DNA of 64,000 nt from Pycnopodia helianthoides. Taxonomy: Eukaryota > Echinodermata > Asteroidea > Forcipulatida > Asteriidae. The stretch covers positions 9,773,016 through 9,837,015 of the forward strand of contig CM063251.1 of the NCBI GenBank assembly GCA_032158295.1, in the 5' to 3' direction. A program made the translations under genes and the position numbers. Below the pieces are notes generated by a model that saw only the letters and a list, made by a program, of their open reading frames with translations, ran no database searches and had not been told where the DNA came from. Shown here one piece after another: positions 11,801 through 26,800 of the stretch (within the stretch, counting starts at the first letter, position 1; the number at the start of each line of letters is the position of its first letter).

Positions 11801-14800
11801 CGAATTTATCTTCAAGAAAACTTGACATGCAGCTTAAAATAACGCAATAGACGGGAGTGAGATCAGCAATATGTAGGGTGTATGGACTGTGCAGTATCAT
11901 ACGAATATAATCGAATGTTTATGAGTGCAATGGTGAAAATATTTTCATGAGTTGAATGTTCTTTTCAACGAGGCGAAGCCAAGTTGAATGGAACATTCCA
12001 TCTTTCAACGAATGAAAATATTCTCTCCATTGCACGAATGCAAAAGATTTATTATTCGTTTTATATAACACCCGGGTAGATCGTTGTCATTTGGAAGAAA
12101 AACCAATCACCAAAATTTTTTACAAGATTGTATTCTGGCATCCACTACGAGGCTGTTTTGTTCAGCTGTAATTTGTAGTCTGTTATGAGATGAAATTGTT
12201 GAGTGCTGAAAGGCACCAGCATCTTTAGTGAATAGACTCACTGATGCCTTGGCGGTGACTGCAAACTGTTTTAAATGATAGCCCTTTAAGTTTCCACTTC
12301 TCAACCATCGTGGGACCGACCACCGGTCTATGCGTGCACGCGCCTGGTGGTCTAGCGTGCAATAGTGCAAAAAAGGATGGAACAAAAATACACGCTGAAT
12401 AGTACCAAAATGCACTCTTAATGACATAGGCATAAAATGGTGTGAATAATAAATTCTGCGTGACCTCCAATCCTCCAATCAAATGACAAGGATCTACTTG
12501 GGTGTTACATAAAGGTGAATACCACTCTCTTGCTGCAATGATCAACCAAACAGAATTTAGGATTGAAGTTAAAAGTTGTTGTTGTTTTCATGTGAATTAG
12601 AGATGAGTGGTTGCGGCTATTTGAGAGACCAGACTACATTCAAGTTATCAAACAGGAAGGACTCAAAGGAAGATTAAGAAGTAGCAGATTCCGTAGTGTG
12701 TGCTGGCGGGTAAGTCAACCCTTATTAAGGTCTCTTTTTACCTACCAAACAAATTGCTCTCAGCACCCCCCCTGCCTTCCCCCAAAGCAAACAAACAAAC
12801 AAACAAACAAACAAACAAGCAAAAACGAACTCCCCCAACCCTAAAAAAAGCGAAACAAATAGACAATCAACCCCAACAAACAAGAACATAAAGACACTCA
12901 TACAAAGATTTCAGTTACAAAAATGAATAAACAGAAAGGAACAAGTCAAAATGTAAATGTATGGTACACATAGTGCAGAGATTATTCGAAACTATTTCTT
13001 CAACACTATGTGAATGTGATTTAAGCCAAAATATTCTGTGAATTTGTTTACATAAGACATTAACAGAACAGGTGCAAAGATGCCTCGAAAAAAACCCAGT
13101 GATTTAGAGTGATTTTAAAAATGGAGATGGATAACATTCTTCATGGTTGGCCCCACTGAATAAACCGATTTGCTGTTTTCCTTGATACAGTGTTGACAAA
13201 TGTAAGCGGAGATCAGGCCTGGATTTACACGGAGGCCATGACCTCTGTTGCCCTGGTCTTGGCCTTGGTGCCCTTTCAAAACTCTCCCATAGACTTTAAG
13301 ATTTTCCAATGGAAGTGCCCTTTGGAAAATTAAAATGGCCTTGCCCTCTCAAAGATGAAATTCAAGGCCTGATAAGTGTTTATCTGGATTTTTACTAGAA
13401 AGGTATATAAAACAAAATTAGTATCACTAATGAATCCATGCATGACCTGCATTTTGGGGTACATTATGCATTAAGGTTCAAAATTGAAAGAAATGCCATA
13501 AAGTATTTTATGTACGAGGCCATTTTGTTTTCCCAATGACACAATTAAAGGAGTCATACATGTCATGCATGTACATCGTGTACATGTATAAAATCGGATT
13601 TGCTTTTTACAGTCAACTGCGTGTCCTGCATCTTGGGAGTGTTTATGGTGGAAGAGATTGAAGAAGGGAAAATACTAAGGGCTAGATTTAATCAATAATC
13701 CAATAATTCAATCATCCGAAAACACGTCCTTCAGCTTGTTAGACCACATATGGAATATATATCACGTTTTATTCACATGTACATACATAACCACAAGTGC
13801 AATATGTGTTTTCATGTAGTGTTGTTTATTTTGTTTACACAAATTTATAAAAAAAGGCCTTGCATACAAAGTGCCACATGTTATTCTCCTACTTGTTCGT
13901 CAGAGCAATGACACTCAGGTGGGATTCGAACCCACATCCTTTGCCATTCTAAAGCGGATGTCTTGGCACAAAATCCAGATTGCCCGGTAGCTAGAGGCAA
14001 TTCTAATCCTATATTACAGCAGCGGGTACCGCAACAATTTAATAGATGTTAAATTTGCATCACGGATAAAGAATATTATTTGGTTTTACCCTTACACCGA
14101 TGTGTATCAAGTAAAGCACTCTATACTTAGTACACAGGACTCAGCAAAGTACTGAGTATACAGTGCTTAAAGGAACATTACAGAATTGGTAAGAAAAAAA
14201 CTTGTAAAATATACTTTTTGATCACAGATTTACATAAAACTTACACCGTCTAATGATGATGATAGTAGAAAACATCCCTTGAAATATTTTTGTCTGAAAT
14301 GCTATATTTTATGAGAAATGAATAAACTAATTTTCCGATTGGAGTTTATCGCTCAGAAGCGTTTTATTCATTTGTTGAATCTATATGATTTCATGCAAAT
14401 TTGTAATCGGTTTTTCACTATTTTCTCGTGACCCAGATGGCCGATCGATCTCAAACTTCTACAGGTTTGTCAGTTTATGTATATGGTGGATTACATAAAG
14501 TGCTTACACTGCCAGCAACTGTTTTATTAGCAAAAACCAAATTTTTAATGTTCCTTTAACACACATCGGTGTGTGGGTAAAACCAAATAATATTCTTTAT
14601 CCGTGATACAAATTTAAATCTATTAGACATAATGTAATTGTCCACTTTGTTCACTGACTTAATTCATACAGATTTCTTAAAATAGGAAGGATTGATAGCC
14701 AGGCTCAAATTTACACCACACTTGTTTTGTTACAGTACCTTTTTTGCATGACAGAAATGGAGCACATGTACTGACCCAAATGCAGAGTAGTGTTTATTGT

Positions 14801-17800
14801 TTGTGCCTGCTTCTGTGCTTAATCTCGCTCTGTACTAAGTTTGCCACACGTATGCAATTTGTTTCTGTTGAATAGGCCTCACGCTTTTAGTACACACATG
14901 TTTGCGAATCATAAACTACACTAATTAGATATGAGTCACCCGATATTTTGCTCATTTCCAACTGAAGACCGTTTCCTTTAATGCCAAGGTTTATTTAGAA
15001 GTACTTCCTGAATATCAAGTGCAGTGGGTGGCATCCGTCAGACAGGACAGAGAAAAGTATGCAACCATCAAGAGAAAGTACATATTAGACCCTCAGACTG
15101 GATCCGAGAGTAGAGAGGCAGATCTTAGCCTGAATAATCCGCTATCTCAGGAGGAACATGTAAGAATTAGGAGATAGCCGCTTTGAATCTTTGTTTTTAG
15201 TGCAACATAAAGGACATACTGTGATAATAATAAATAGTACTACATAAATGATACTCCTGGTGCCGAAATATCAAACTTGATGGAACTACATGTGTAGTTA
15301 AGAATGATTTTATGAGACGAAGCACCCATAATATAGCACCTTGAAAGGTATACAAGGTGAGGTGGGGCATATTGCTGCCAGACCGTCCAGAAACACTGGG
15401 GCAAACCCCTTCTCTATGCGATAAGTGTACTGGGTTCTTTTACATGCATTACACATGCATGGAACCTACTGCTTTATGTCCCATGTGAAGGACAAAGCAA
15501 TAATGGTTACCTTGAGCAAGTTCAGGTGGCAACTAAACTTGACTAGACCGACTAGACTAACAAGAAACCATAGAGCACAGGGAGATTGACTATATCGAAC
15601 CATGCACTGGAGCATGGTCGACTATGGTCAATTCGAGAACTACGTAACAGTTTCTGGTCCCAATATACGGCTCTGGTCAAGTCTAGTCGCCCACCCGAAC
15701 TTGCTCATAGCTTAAGGACACAAGACCGGGACTCAAACCCCCACTCTGCTGATCAGAAACACCAGAGTGCCATACACGCCATAAAAACCTGACCATGAAA
15801 CTGTACACTACAGAGACATTGCCTTTCTAGCTCAACAAAATATCTTCCACATCCCTTACAGACTAAAAAGACAAATTTGTTGTATGTGGAAAAGGGACAT
15901 TTAAATGTGAATGACCAGAGGCCTGAAGAAAAATGTGTTACTTCTATTTGTGTTTCATCCAGTTTTTTTTTACGTCTGTGGTTGAATGAAATGTTTCTGG
16001 TGATAAGGTTTTTTTTAAGGCTTACGATCAATATTAAAGTTTTGTAATAAATTGATTGAAAATACTTTCGTCCAAACTTTCATCCAATGATACGTTTATG
16101 TTTATTTATAAAGAATTTCAGAAAAAAATGTTAGAAGGGTTACTATTTTTGTTGATCCCGTAGACTTTTCATGTTTTTATGAGCACAGAAAGCCAATAAA
16201 TTTCAAGTATTGTGGATCTGCTTTTTAAAAAATAAATGGTAATGGAAAGAATGAATGAGATTCAGAGCTGTTGTCTGTTAATTTTATGTATTGACATTAC
16301 AAGATGTTGAATGCCTTGAAGCACAAAGGTGAAAACATGTCTTCAAACAGCACTTTGAGACCAAAAGAACTCACTCCACGGCAGTGCAGTTAATTACGAG
16401 AAGTCCCCCCGATCCACAAAGCTAAAGTAGTAGTCCAGGTCGATTTCCTACCTCCCGCCCAGGTAGTAGTTAATAAGCAGGACAGTTCTTTTCAGAACTG
16501 AGAAGTCTCCCGGATTCCGAAAATCTACTCTGCGGTAGTAGAATAAATAGCAAGACAAGTTCTCTGAAGAACAAAATCTACACAGCAAAGTAGATATTTA
16601 TACACATGGTGTTACCACAAACTGTAAACAGCACTTTGATCAGAACAGTTTCAATTTTTTGTGACAAAGGAAACTACTGGAAAATATCCCAAATTTGTTT
16701 TTCTTTTTGATAGTGTTGCTGATTTCTGAAAATGATAGAATCCTGAAAATCTGCCAAGGCAACTCAATCTAGTCTGATGGACATTGTCAATATTTGGATA
16801 GTTCACAGCCACTGTTTACAGTCATATCATACACGATTTGTTAGAAAGAATATTGCATGTTGACTTTACTTTCAAGTAAATAAATTTCATACCAATGTTT
16901 GTACACAATAATGCTTCTCTTTGCCTTAAATGTCATCTAATTGTCAACTAAATTTTAATCAATTTTTTTAAGTGATCCGTATCAGCTGTAAGGTATTGAC
17001 TGTTTCATTTTTCTGAAATTACCAGAGTCCTTGGAACAGGTTCTTCCAAGACAAGGAATGTCGGCAGGAGATCAGTCAGGATGTAAGACGTACCTTTCCT
17101 GAGATTGAATTCTTCCAAACATCTGAGATGCATGATATGATGGTGAACATTCTCTTTTGCTACTGTAAGGAACATGAGGAGCTTGGATACAAACAGGTCA
17201 GATTCATACACACTTAAAAACCCACTAAGTTTTGATCTACTTGTACATGAATCTGTTTTTACTTGCATAGCTTCTAGGTTCGAATTCTCATTGTGTTATC
17301 TACATGTACTTTATGGACTGCATTACAGTTCGTGCTTGGTTGATCAGTTTATGCTTGGTTGCGCATTCCGGATCCCCTGTCAATATGAAGACCAACTGTC
17401 CAGTTTCTTCTCTCCCTATAAAACCCTTGCATTGGCTGCTATCGTTGATGAGCCGTGCACGCGTGAAACTATCATTGGCTGAGAGTTGTGCGTGCACGTT
17501 TCCACCATTCTTCATCAAAGATGGTGTCAGTGACGTCATGTGCAATCCATGTATTAATTTTTTATTGGATTACCAATACCATACATTTTTTTTGTTTTTC
17601 TTTTTTCAATTCCTTTTTGATTGGGTGGGTTTTCCATTCAGAAATTTACTGAAAGGTCCAACTCTGGACCTGGTTAACCATGTTGTCCCATTATAGAATG
17701 CTGAGGTGTTTCATGAGAAAGACACCCTAACATGAACCCCGAACCCACACTAAACCATGACAAACTCACAAACAAATCTCAAAGATACAGAACAGCGATA

Positions 17801-20800
17801 ACTCATTGTCAGTTTGACAATTGATAAATAATTACTTGGACTTCAATCTCCTATATTTAACCCAATGTGTATTTTAAGATTGCATACAGGTAATGATATA
17901 TAAACCTAATTGCTAGTAATACAGAGAAGATTTCGGGGTACAACCATATGTGTAATTGTCTTATACCAGTGGCTGTTTTCAGAGTCAAAACTCCTCCACA
18001 AGTTTACTAGATTCACACCATGCAAAGCTTCAATCATCAAGAAGAACTTACTTGACCCACTGCATGTACATGTACATAGTAATTGTACTACTACATGTAC
18101 TTGTAGTTTACACTTAATGGTTATAGATAGTTCCCAGTAGACGCCATCTTTACGGGCAAAGTGCATTTTGGCCTGCAGATGCGTCAAGCGCTCAACTTAT
18201 TAATGCAGCCGCGTTGTTCACTAACCAATCCTGCAGCGAGTTTTGTAAAATGTGCGCGTGCTGCACACCGTTCTCACACGAAACGCGTGACTGTTTGTTC
18301 CAAACTGCCCGTAAAGATAGCCGATTTACGTCATACTGCAACCTATCTATAGCTGTAAGCAAATCAGATACAGCTTTGAGATGAACATGTTGAGTAAAGC
18401 GCATGTAGTTGTGCTCACTGCAGTGTCTTTGTTACATATTGTTCATGTATAATACATGTGCAGATAATGTGTGTCACCCTTTATTAGGCACCCCATTTTG
18501 AATTTTCAGGTAAAAGTATTTTAGTGGGCATTTTGGATCCCATGTTTCAATTTACAGCACATGTATTACTAGCAATTTCTGCCTTGTATCTATAATACCC
18601 CGAACAGGATACATTTTAATTTGGTTTTACTCTGATGTTCATTAAGCACTGTATACTCAGTACTTTCCTGAGCTCTGTGAAAAAAAAATCCACAGGCAAG
18701 CCACTCGGGTTAACCAAATTAAATTCTTTATCCCCAATGCAAAAAAGAAAAAATAATAATAATAAAATCTATTAAATCTATTAAAAAGGATACATTTTGT
18801 ATTGAAGCTGTACTTGTGCCAACTCCACATCAAATGAGCTGTGAAATGATATATTGATGATTTGAAATTACAGTTACATGTACTCTTGGCATCTGATGTA
18901 ATGGACGCAATGCTTTCACCTTCTGGCCTAATTGCCGTTTTTTTTAGTCTCAGGAACTCTAAAGTTGGACGCATACATCTGAATTTTCCGGTTAATATCA
19001 TCAATTAACTTAATTTATGGGCCAGGGGAAACCCTGTAATGTACAATTTCTCTGACACTCATGTACATGTGCATGTATTTTTTAAGATCTTAGAATGAAG
19101 TATTAATTATGCCAAACTCCAAAACAATAATTCATGTGGTTGCGCATAACTTAATAAGGTAATATTACCCATGGATGTGAGTGACATTTTCTTATTCTGT
19201 TCTATGTACCCAGGGTATGCATGAAATTCTGGCTCCCCTTATCTTCATTCTCCACTGTGACCAGCAGGCTTTCCTCCATGCTCAGGAAATCAAGTCACAA
19301 ATGTAAGTTACCCCAAAGCAATAAATCCAAAATGTCTCACTTGAATGGATCGCTGTTATTCAGGAGTGGCCTGTAGGAGGGACTGGCATAGAGCTTGAGA
19401 AATACACGTGGGGGAAGCTTAGGGGTGGGAGATGACTGGCTTTGAAGTGGTTTTTTCTGATTCGAGCCAGACTACTTCTCCCACTGTGAAGTTTTATTAG
19501 TCGGGCAATCTAGTAATAGAAAACTTATTTGTCAATGTTTGTCCTAGATTAGCCTACTTGTGCGGATCAATGCTTAAACGCGCTAACATTCAAAACAACC
19601 CAACGCAAAATCGCCCCCATAAAAACAATATTAAAGCCCCCCTTAGCAACAGATGAGCTGAGTGGGTCTGCATTCAAAGGTATTCACGTTTTCTCCCCGT
19701 AACAAAAATTGTACTTGAACAAGCATGATATATGTATTTCAAAATATTTTGCATAATAATATATTTTGGTCTCAAAGAAGTTTACTTTCATGTAATTGGA
19801 TATGTCGCAGACCTTGTGCTCGGAAACAGGAAAAGAAATGTTATCATTTTTTTTCCCCTGGCCACAATTAGCCAGATATACACACTTATACATGTACTGC
19901 AACCTACATATTTCAGAGAATATCAAGTTCAGAATTTAATCCTGGGCAAGCTTCATCTTAACACGATATCTGGTTGCTCATCTTGAATGCACTTCATATA
20001 TATCTTGAAACCATCTGAACGCTTTTAAGTATTTGTTCCCCTGGCTGTCTGTACAATGTTTGATGACAAAAAGATCCTTCAAAACATGTCAGATTGTTTT
20101 GTAATCTTTTCTCTAAGTTTGTCAGGCACTCGACTGCAATCTCCTGAAGCAGTGGTCGTTTCCTCAAATGCAGAAATTGGTTCACACAGTGTTTAGTTTT
20201 ATTAGTAAATGTAACTTTCCAACAGACATGACAGAACTCAAATGTTTTTCTCATTTTTGTATTCTAGAGAAGTTTTGTGTAATTGATTTTGCAATTTTAA
20301 TTGTGAGAAGCTGCTTGTAGAAATGACATATAACATGTGGATAGCAAACAGAGCAATTACCCCATTGATTATGGCATACTTGTAGCATCTTTACTTATTA
20401 CACATTGAAACATTTTTCTTGATTTAGTCAGGCATATGCTTTTTGTGGCAAATAACTTCCTTAATGCTATGGGCATAAAATGCATGTAGACAGCATAAAA
20501 TTTGAACGCCCTGAATTTGAAAGCTATCAAAATATTGTCATCAGAAGTAGAATTTGTAACCTAAATTGGAAATCCCATGTAATTTGTTTCATAAACATGT
20601 AGATGTTGTCCGTTATCATTCCCATGTCAGGCTTGGAATTACACGTAGGTCACAGAGGTCATGGCCTCTGTTGACCCTGCAGCCGATTTCACGAAACGCT
20701 AGGATTAATCCTATTTTGAGTTAGGATGAGTAACTCGTCCTAACTTAGGATGGGTTCAATGCGTCCTAACGTCTATGGATACGGAACTTAACTCGTCCTA

Positions 20801-23800
20801 AGTCCTAAGATTAATCCTAAGTTAGGAAGAGTTTGGTGAAATCGACAGCTGGTCTTGGCCTTGGTGCCTCTTCAGAAGTTTTCCATAGACTTTGGGAATT
20901 TCCAATGGAAGTGCCCTTTGCAAATTAAAATGGCCTTGCCCTCTCAAAGATGAAATTCCAGGCCTGCCATGACCTTTTCCCCTGTTTTAAACAGAAATTA
21001 TAACTTGATCCATATCCATTTGATTTCATCCCGTTTGTTTTTATAGCTTGGTTGGACCTGCCAAAAGGTTTGATCCTTAAATGCGTTCGTCAGATTTTTT
21101 TTCTTCACATACCCATCAATTTCATGTTTTTAACCCTTTTTAGTCGTAGAATTCGAATGAATCTCTGCCTCATGTGAAATCATGACTACTGAAACTTCTT
21201 CTGCTGTTAAAGGAAAGATACAACATTAATAATGATAAAATGTTGTGGTTAGTGCGAGCTCCAGTCATCTTGAGCATGGTTTCCGTGTACCACCTCTCAC
21301 ACGTACACGTACATGTGTACTCTTCATTAATTAAATATTAAAGAGGGACTGTAAGGTCAAACTCAGTTTTGTGATCCACTCTTTTTTCAACGGGTAGAGT
21401 CCTTATGAAAATGGGGAAAAAATTACAAGTCTCTAACCTCACGTTAATATGGTGTAAAATGTCACTGTTAAAAATGCCCCTTCAAGTGTAATTTTTGTCA
21501 AAATCCAAAAGCATTCAATGACATCACATTTCAAATAATGGTCTGTACATTTATTTTACAGATCAATTTTAGTTCATTCCTGAATTTTGATGATATTTAA
21601 TCAAAATTGCATTAAATTTGAGCAAAAATTCCTCCTTAGAAAATACAGAGCCATTTGTTTTTGTCTGCTGTTGTCATGTTTCAAATTTCGTTCTGGAAGA
21701 GTATAAAATAAAATGACGTTTTACACAATTTTAAAGTGAGGTTAGAGACGTGTAATTTTTCCCATACTTTCACAAGGACTCCATTGGAAAATGAGTACGT
21801 CCCAAAACTTTCTTTGACATTGGAGCCCTTCTTTAAGCAAATTTAACTACCGTATGCTGTTTTCAAAGAATACAAAGTGGATAAGTTAATGACAACTGGA
21901 ATGAATTAATGTTCCTTTATATAGAACCAATGATGTACCTTTCCTTAAACATCGTACTGTGGATTAGGGGTAACTCACATCAATTTTCATTTTAGTAGTG
22001 CAACTGCTGCTAGGAAACATTAACTTAAAAGGAAGATAAAGTTGAGCGATTTATATCAGGTGGTGGTGATTTAACCTACTGTGCTGAAGGGCAGTGCAGA
22101 TGACATAATGCTGACTGTTATCCACTGCATTCAAAATACCAGACGCTTCTCATAAATCCCTGACAAAAGAGGTTTATTTGATGGAATGAAAGATTTCATA
22201 CCTGATGGACTATCTAGTGATAGTACTCATCTCTACAAAGTGATATCAACTGTATGTTCATATGTTTCCCAGGTGCATCTGGATGGGACTTTTTCTATTT
22301 TTCCTGATTTCAGGATTGCCTTTTGACTCCAACCTAACTATTTACATAGTCATTCAATTAGTCAGGATCCAAGTCCAACCAAACTCAATAGAAAACTCTC
22401 CCTTAATGCCCTAGTGAAACCAAATAACTAGTTTGGCATCATGGAAACCTACTTCAAACAAGTGGTTTCAAAGATAGGCATCTGATTTGAACCAACCTAT
22501 ACCAGCACATTCTAATCAAAATCATGGCAAGCCCAACTGAATGTACAAGACAATATTTGACTCAAACCAATCACAATTAAATCCATACTATAATATTGTA
22601 ACAGTGTTTCTTTAAAACCAAACCCCTCAAAATGAACACCACAGAAAACAGTTAATATTTCTAGAATGAAGCCAATGTAGCAATGCATCTAGCCATACAG
22701 AGCTTATCCTATGTGCTTCTGAACCTGCACCCTCAAGCAGCTTTTAACCATTTTAACCAAACCTTCCTTTATCAGAAGGCGATTAAAATGAAAGTTGCGC
22801 TACGCATAAATGTAGCATAGTGCAGTACCTATGGCCACCTGTTGCGTGTATAAAAGTAATAATTTAGCTAGTAAAGGATGAGTGTGACAAACTGGCATTT
22901 TATTCTTAATGGCCTAAGGCATATTTTGAACAATCACCAAACTGGCTTTTTATGTATCTGGACAAAGTATGGACAGGCTGTTTTACATTAGAAAACTCAA
23001 GTTATCAACCACAATGGAAACTGACTGGGAATATTTTAAAATAATTAGGGTTGAAAAAATAAAAAAAAAATTGACTGGAGTGGGATTTGAACCTGTGACC
23101 TTTCGATTAACGTGTCGGCGCTCTACCAACACTTGATGTCACATTGTTGTATAATGATGAAAATGTATAAGGTTGCATCCAAAACCCATACAAATCTTAG
23201 ACCAAAATTCATTTAAAATCAACTTGAACAAAATTAATATTGTTGTTCTGTTGTTGTTGAAGGGTACTTGAGTGTATTATTTATTACATGACATGTATAT
23301 GAGTAAAACTCAATAAAAATTGTTTCGTAATGTAAAAACAAACACTTTTTGATAAGTTAATAATGCTGGGCAAAAACGCTGAATTTTGCATAAAGCCCTA
23401 AGCGCCCAGGAATCAAAACAGCACTGTGTTTTCACACCACGGACTCGATCCAAACAAGCCAATCAAAATGCATGGCAACGAAGATAAACAACCCTCGCCC
23501 ATTCCATGGTGTGACATCATGGCTTAAGCTGGTTTACTGAGACACTTGGTACTTCAGTGTTGATTTCACTTTGCATTTTTATGGGTCTTTGCTGGGAACC
23601 ATGCAGGGGAAAAAACAGTAGTACAAAAGTCGAAGGGGGTGGGAGGCTAGTTTTTTTGATTAATTTTAAACAAAATTACAGGGAGGAAAACTGCACACTT
23701 TGATCAAATAATAACAGTTACTAAACACAAAATAGTTTCAGCGATTTCGTTCAAGTTGATCTTAAAGTGCCATTAGATGTGTTACTCCAGTCAATGTATC

Positions 23801-26800
23801 TCATTACAATATCTTTATGTTCTAAAGGTCGTAGTTCATTCTACTAGTACACTTAATGCTATTACAATTAATATTATAACACCTCTTCCTTTGATTCTAT
23901 CTGTTGATTGGCCGAGAGCGTGTCACATGGTGCTGTGTATTTTTACTCTTGTACATGTTCACCGACCAAACGAACTATTCAACGATAGCCTAGCGACCGA
24001 TGTACTAGTGAATGGATACCCTGGTACCCTGACTACATTGACTTCAAACATTGATTTAAACGAGCTGCTTGACAACCTCAAACCCGGTGTAATGAACAAA
24101 ATGTGTGCATTTGTAATACGGTTTAGAGAACAAATGTAACAGCAGTAGTCTGGTACCCCCTTATTTTGTCAAACTCTGTATTTCAACGTAAGATTTTACA
24201 GTTCTTGTTTGACGATTGATTGCCACGTACGTAAAGTTTGTGTGAATTAATTTTATTAAAGTAAACAGATAGAATCAAAGGAAGAGGTGTTATAAAACAA
24301 ATATTGACTGCTTTGTCTCGTGGCGTAGTAAACTAGTCACTCTCGGTGATCCCCGGAGCGCCTATCTTCCTTCGGCTTCGCCTCGGGAAGATAAGCTGCT
24401 GCGGGGATCACCTCGAGTGACTAGTTTTACTACGCCATGAGACAAAGCAGTCAATATTTGTATACTATTACACTCTTTTGGGTACACCATACACTGTATG
24501 AACATGTGTGTGTATAGTACTCCATTCTTTAAAAAGTTGTGGCTCTCAAAACAGCCTTTGGGTTATGTCTCAGTTCTCCGTTAACACAGTTTATCTCCAT
24601 CATCAAATCCTCCAGTGTTATATGTAGCAATAATTAAGTTATCATTTATTGTATTTAGATTGATTCTAAGAGTAGTGCTTGGAACTTGCGTTCGATGGGC
24701 GATTTCGACCAAACAATTAATGAATTTAATTCTTAATTTGAGCAAGCAGCCTGTGCAGTTTGATTGATAAACAGATATTTAATGATTATCTGTTTATTAA
24801 AGAGGGGCTGAAAGGTCAAAGTTCAGTGCTGTGATGCACTCATTTTCCAATGGAGGAAGAGTCCTCATGAAAGTGGTGAAATGATTGCAAGTTGCTAACC
24901 TTCTCTTCAAATTGTTTAAAGTGCATCATTAGATGCTCTTTCATAGCGAAATTTGAACATCAAACATCAAACACAACTAGGTCTGTACATTCCAAAGAGG
25001 TTTTTATTTGTTCAGTCAATAAGTCAAATTCTTCTCCGCTTTGATTGAGTATCATCAAAATTCAGGAATGAACTAAAAATTATCTTTACATAAATGTAAA
25101 GACTAATTTTTTTTTTTTAAATGTGACATAACAAATTTTTGGATATAGCAGGGATCAAACACAGCGGCATTTTACACCGTTTTAGCGTAAGGTCTACAGA
25201 CTTGTAGTTTTGTTTGTCATTACAGGGAGGTAGGAATAGCTCCATGATCATTATAAGGACTCTACTATTGAAAAATGAGTGGATCACAAAACTGAATTTT
25301 ACCTTAGGAGCCACAATTGGCAGTCAGTGACAATAAAATTAATTTACACGCAAATTGTTGTCTAAACTATACCTACAACACAAAAGTCAGACTTGGAAAC
25401 ACCTTTTTTTAAAGTTAGAAACAAGAATTTTTGTTAACATTTTGTAAGATCGCTGTAGTCCATGAGTCCCATGCCCAAATGCGAGATGTGATCTAATTTT
25501 GGCCCACAGACTCAAACTTGGTGTTTCTTATCAAAGAGAGTGGGTTCGAGTCCCAGTCTTGACACTTGTGTCCTTAAGCACTTACAAACATGTAACCATT
25601 ATTGCTTCGTCCTTCGGATGGGACGAAATGCCATTGGTCCGTGTGTTGTGTAATGCACGTTAAAGAACCCAGTGCACTTATCGAAAGAGAAGGGGTTTAC
25701 CCGGTGTACCTGGCAGTGGCTGCTGAAGCGCCGCAGCATCTTGTAAACCCATACAAGGTGTTCCATAAATGGGTGGATTGAAGAGGACAATAGGCAAAGT
25801 CATGTCCATGTCCATGGCTCACATAGTTGGGTTCTTCAGCTCCCGGCTCCTAAGGCGTAGCACACATTGCATATCAAACTATTATTAGTTCATTCACTCA
25901 TTTGCAAGAGACTAACAGGGTTTGTTTTCCTTCCCCCCCTTGATTCTAAAGTTTGGATTTCCATGGTGAAAGGTACATGTATTTGGTGGTTTCTTTTATT
26001 GTTTACTGTTTTCAGAGTTTGTTTGAGCAGATTTCATTCTGAGCCACTCTTACATCTTGCCTCTATTATTATGATTGTATTTCCATTTTTTTTTTCAACT
26101 GCTTCTTTTTCTGATATTTTTCAACCATTTTAGACGCCAGTGGTGTTACTCTCATTATGTTTATAGGCATTTTGTCTTTCTTTTTCAGATAAAGCCCCCC
26201 TTCCCCAAATGAAAAAAAAATTAAAATAAATAAATACAAAAATTAATCAACAAAAATTATTGCAAAAAAAAAAAATAATAATCACAAATGTCAAAAAAAA
26301 AATTGTTACGCCTCATTTTTTGACTCTAGCATAGTCTTTCTCAAAGGCTATATTTAACCATGAAAACGGCAAATCTTGTGATTAAATAAAAAATTAATTA
26401 TGTCTTAGGTAATGCAAGATTGTGTAACAAAATTTATGTAAAATATTTATTAATTTTATATGGATTTGTCACTTCATTAAAACAGTGATAACAAACAGCT
26501 GTTGTGATTTTGAATATCTTTGTTGGCAGAAATGCTTAGTTAACAAATGCTTAATAAAATATAACTGCTTGCTTTCCTCTTGGTAGCACCTAGATTTGTT
26601 TTTATGATTAGGCCTAACAATTAACAATTTTTGTTTCCTGTAACATGAGGGTAGAAAAATGTGCCTGCTGAGAAATGAAGTGATAATAATAGAAATGGGT
26701 TTATACAGGGTTTCTAGTGCAATAAGATTTGTTAAAGTATTTGAGGTAAGTGTTAAATTCTGGTGGCATAGTAGTGAAACCTTTTTTCGAATAATTGACA

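Noticed and set aside
23777..24139. 120-codon frame as a gene
   Set aside because: It overlaps the left arm of a fold-back element and shows no domain or splice context.
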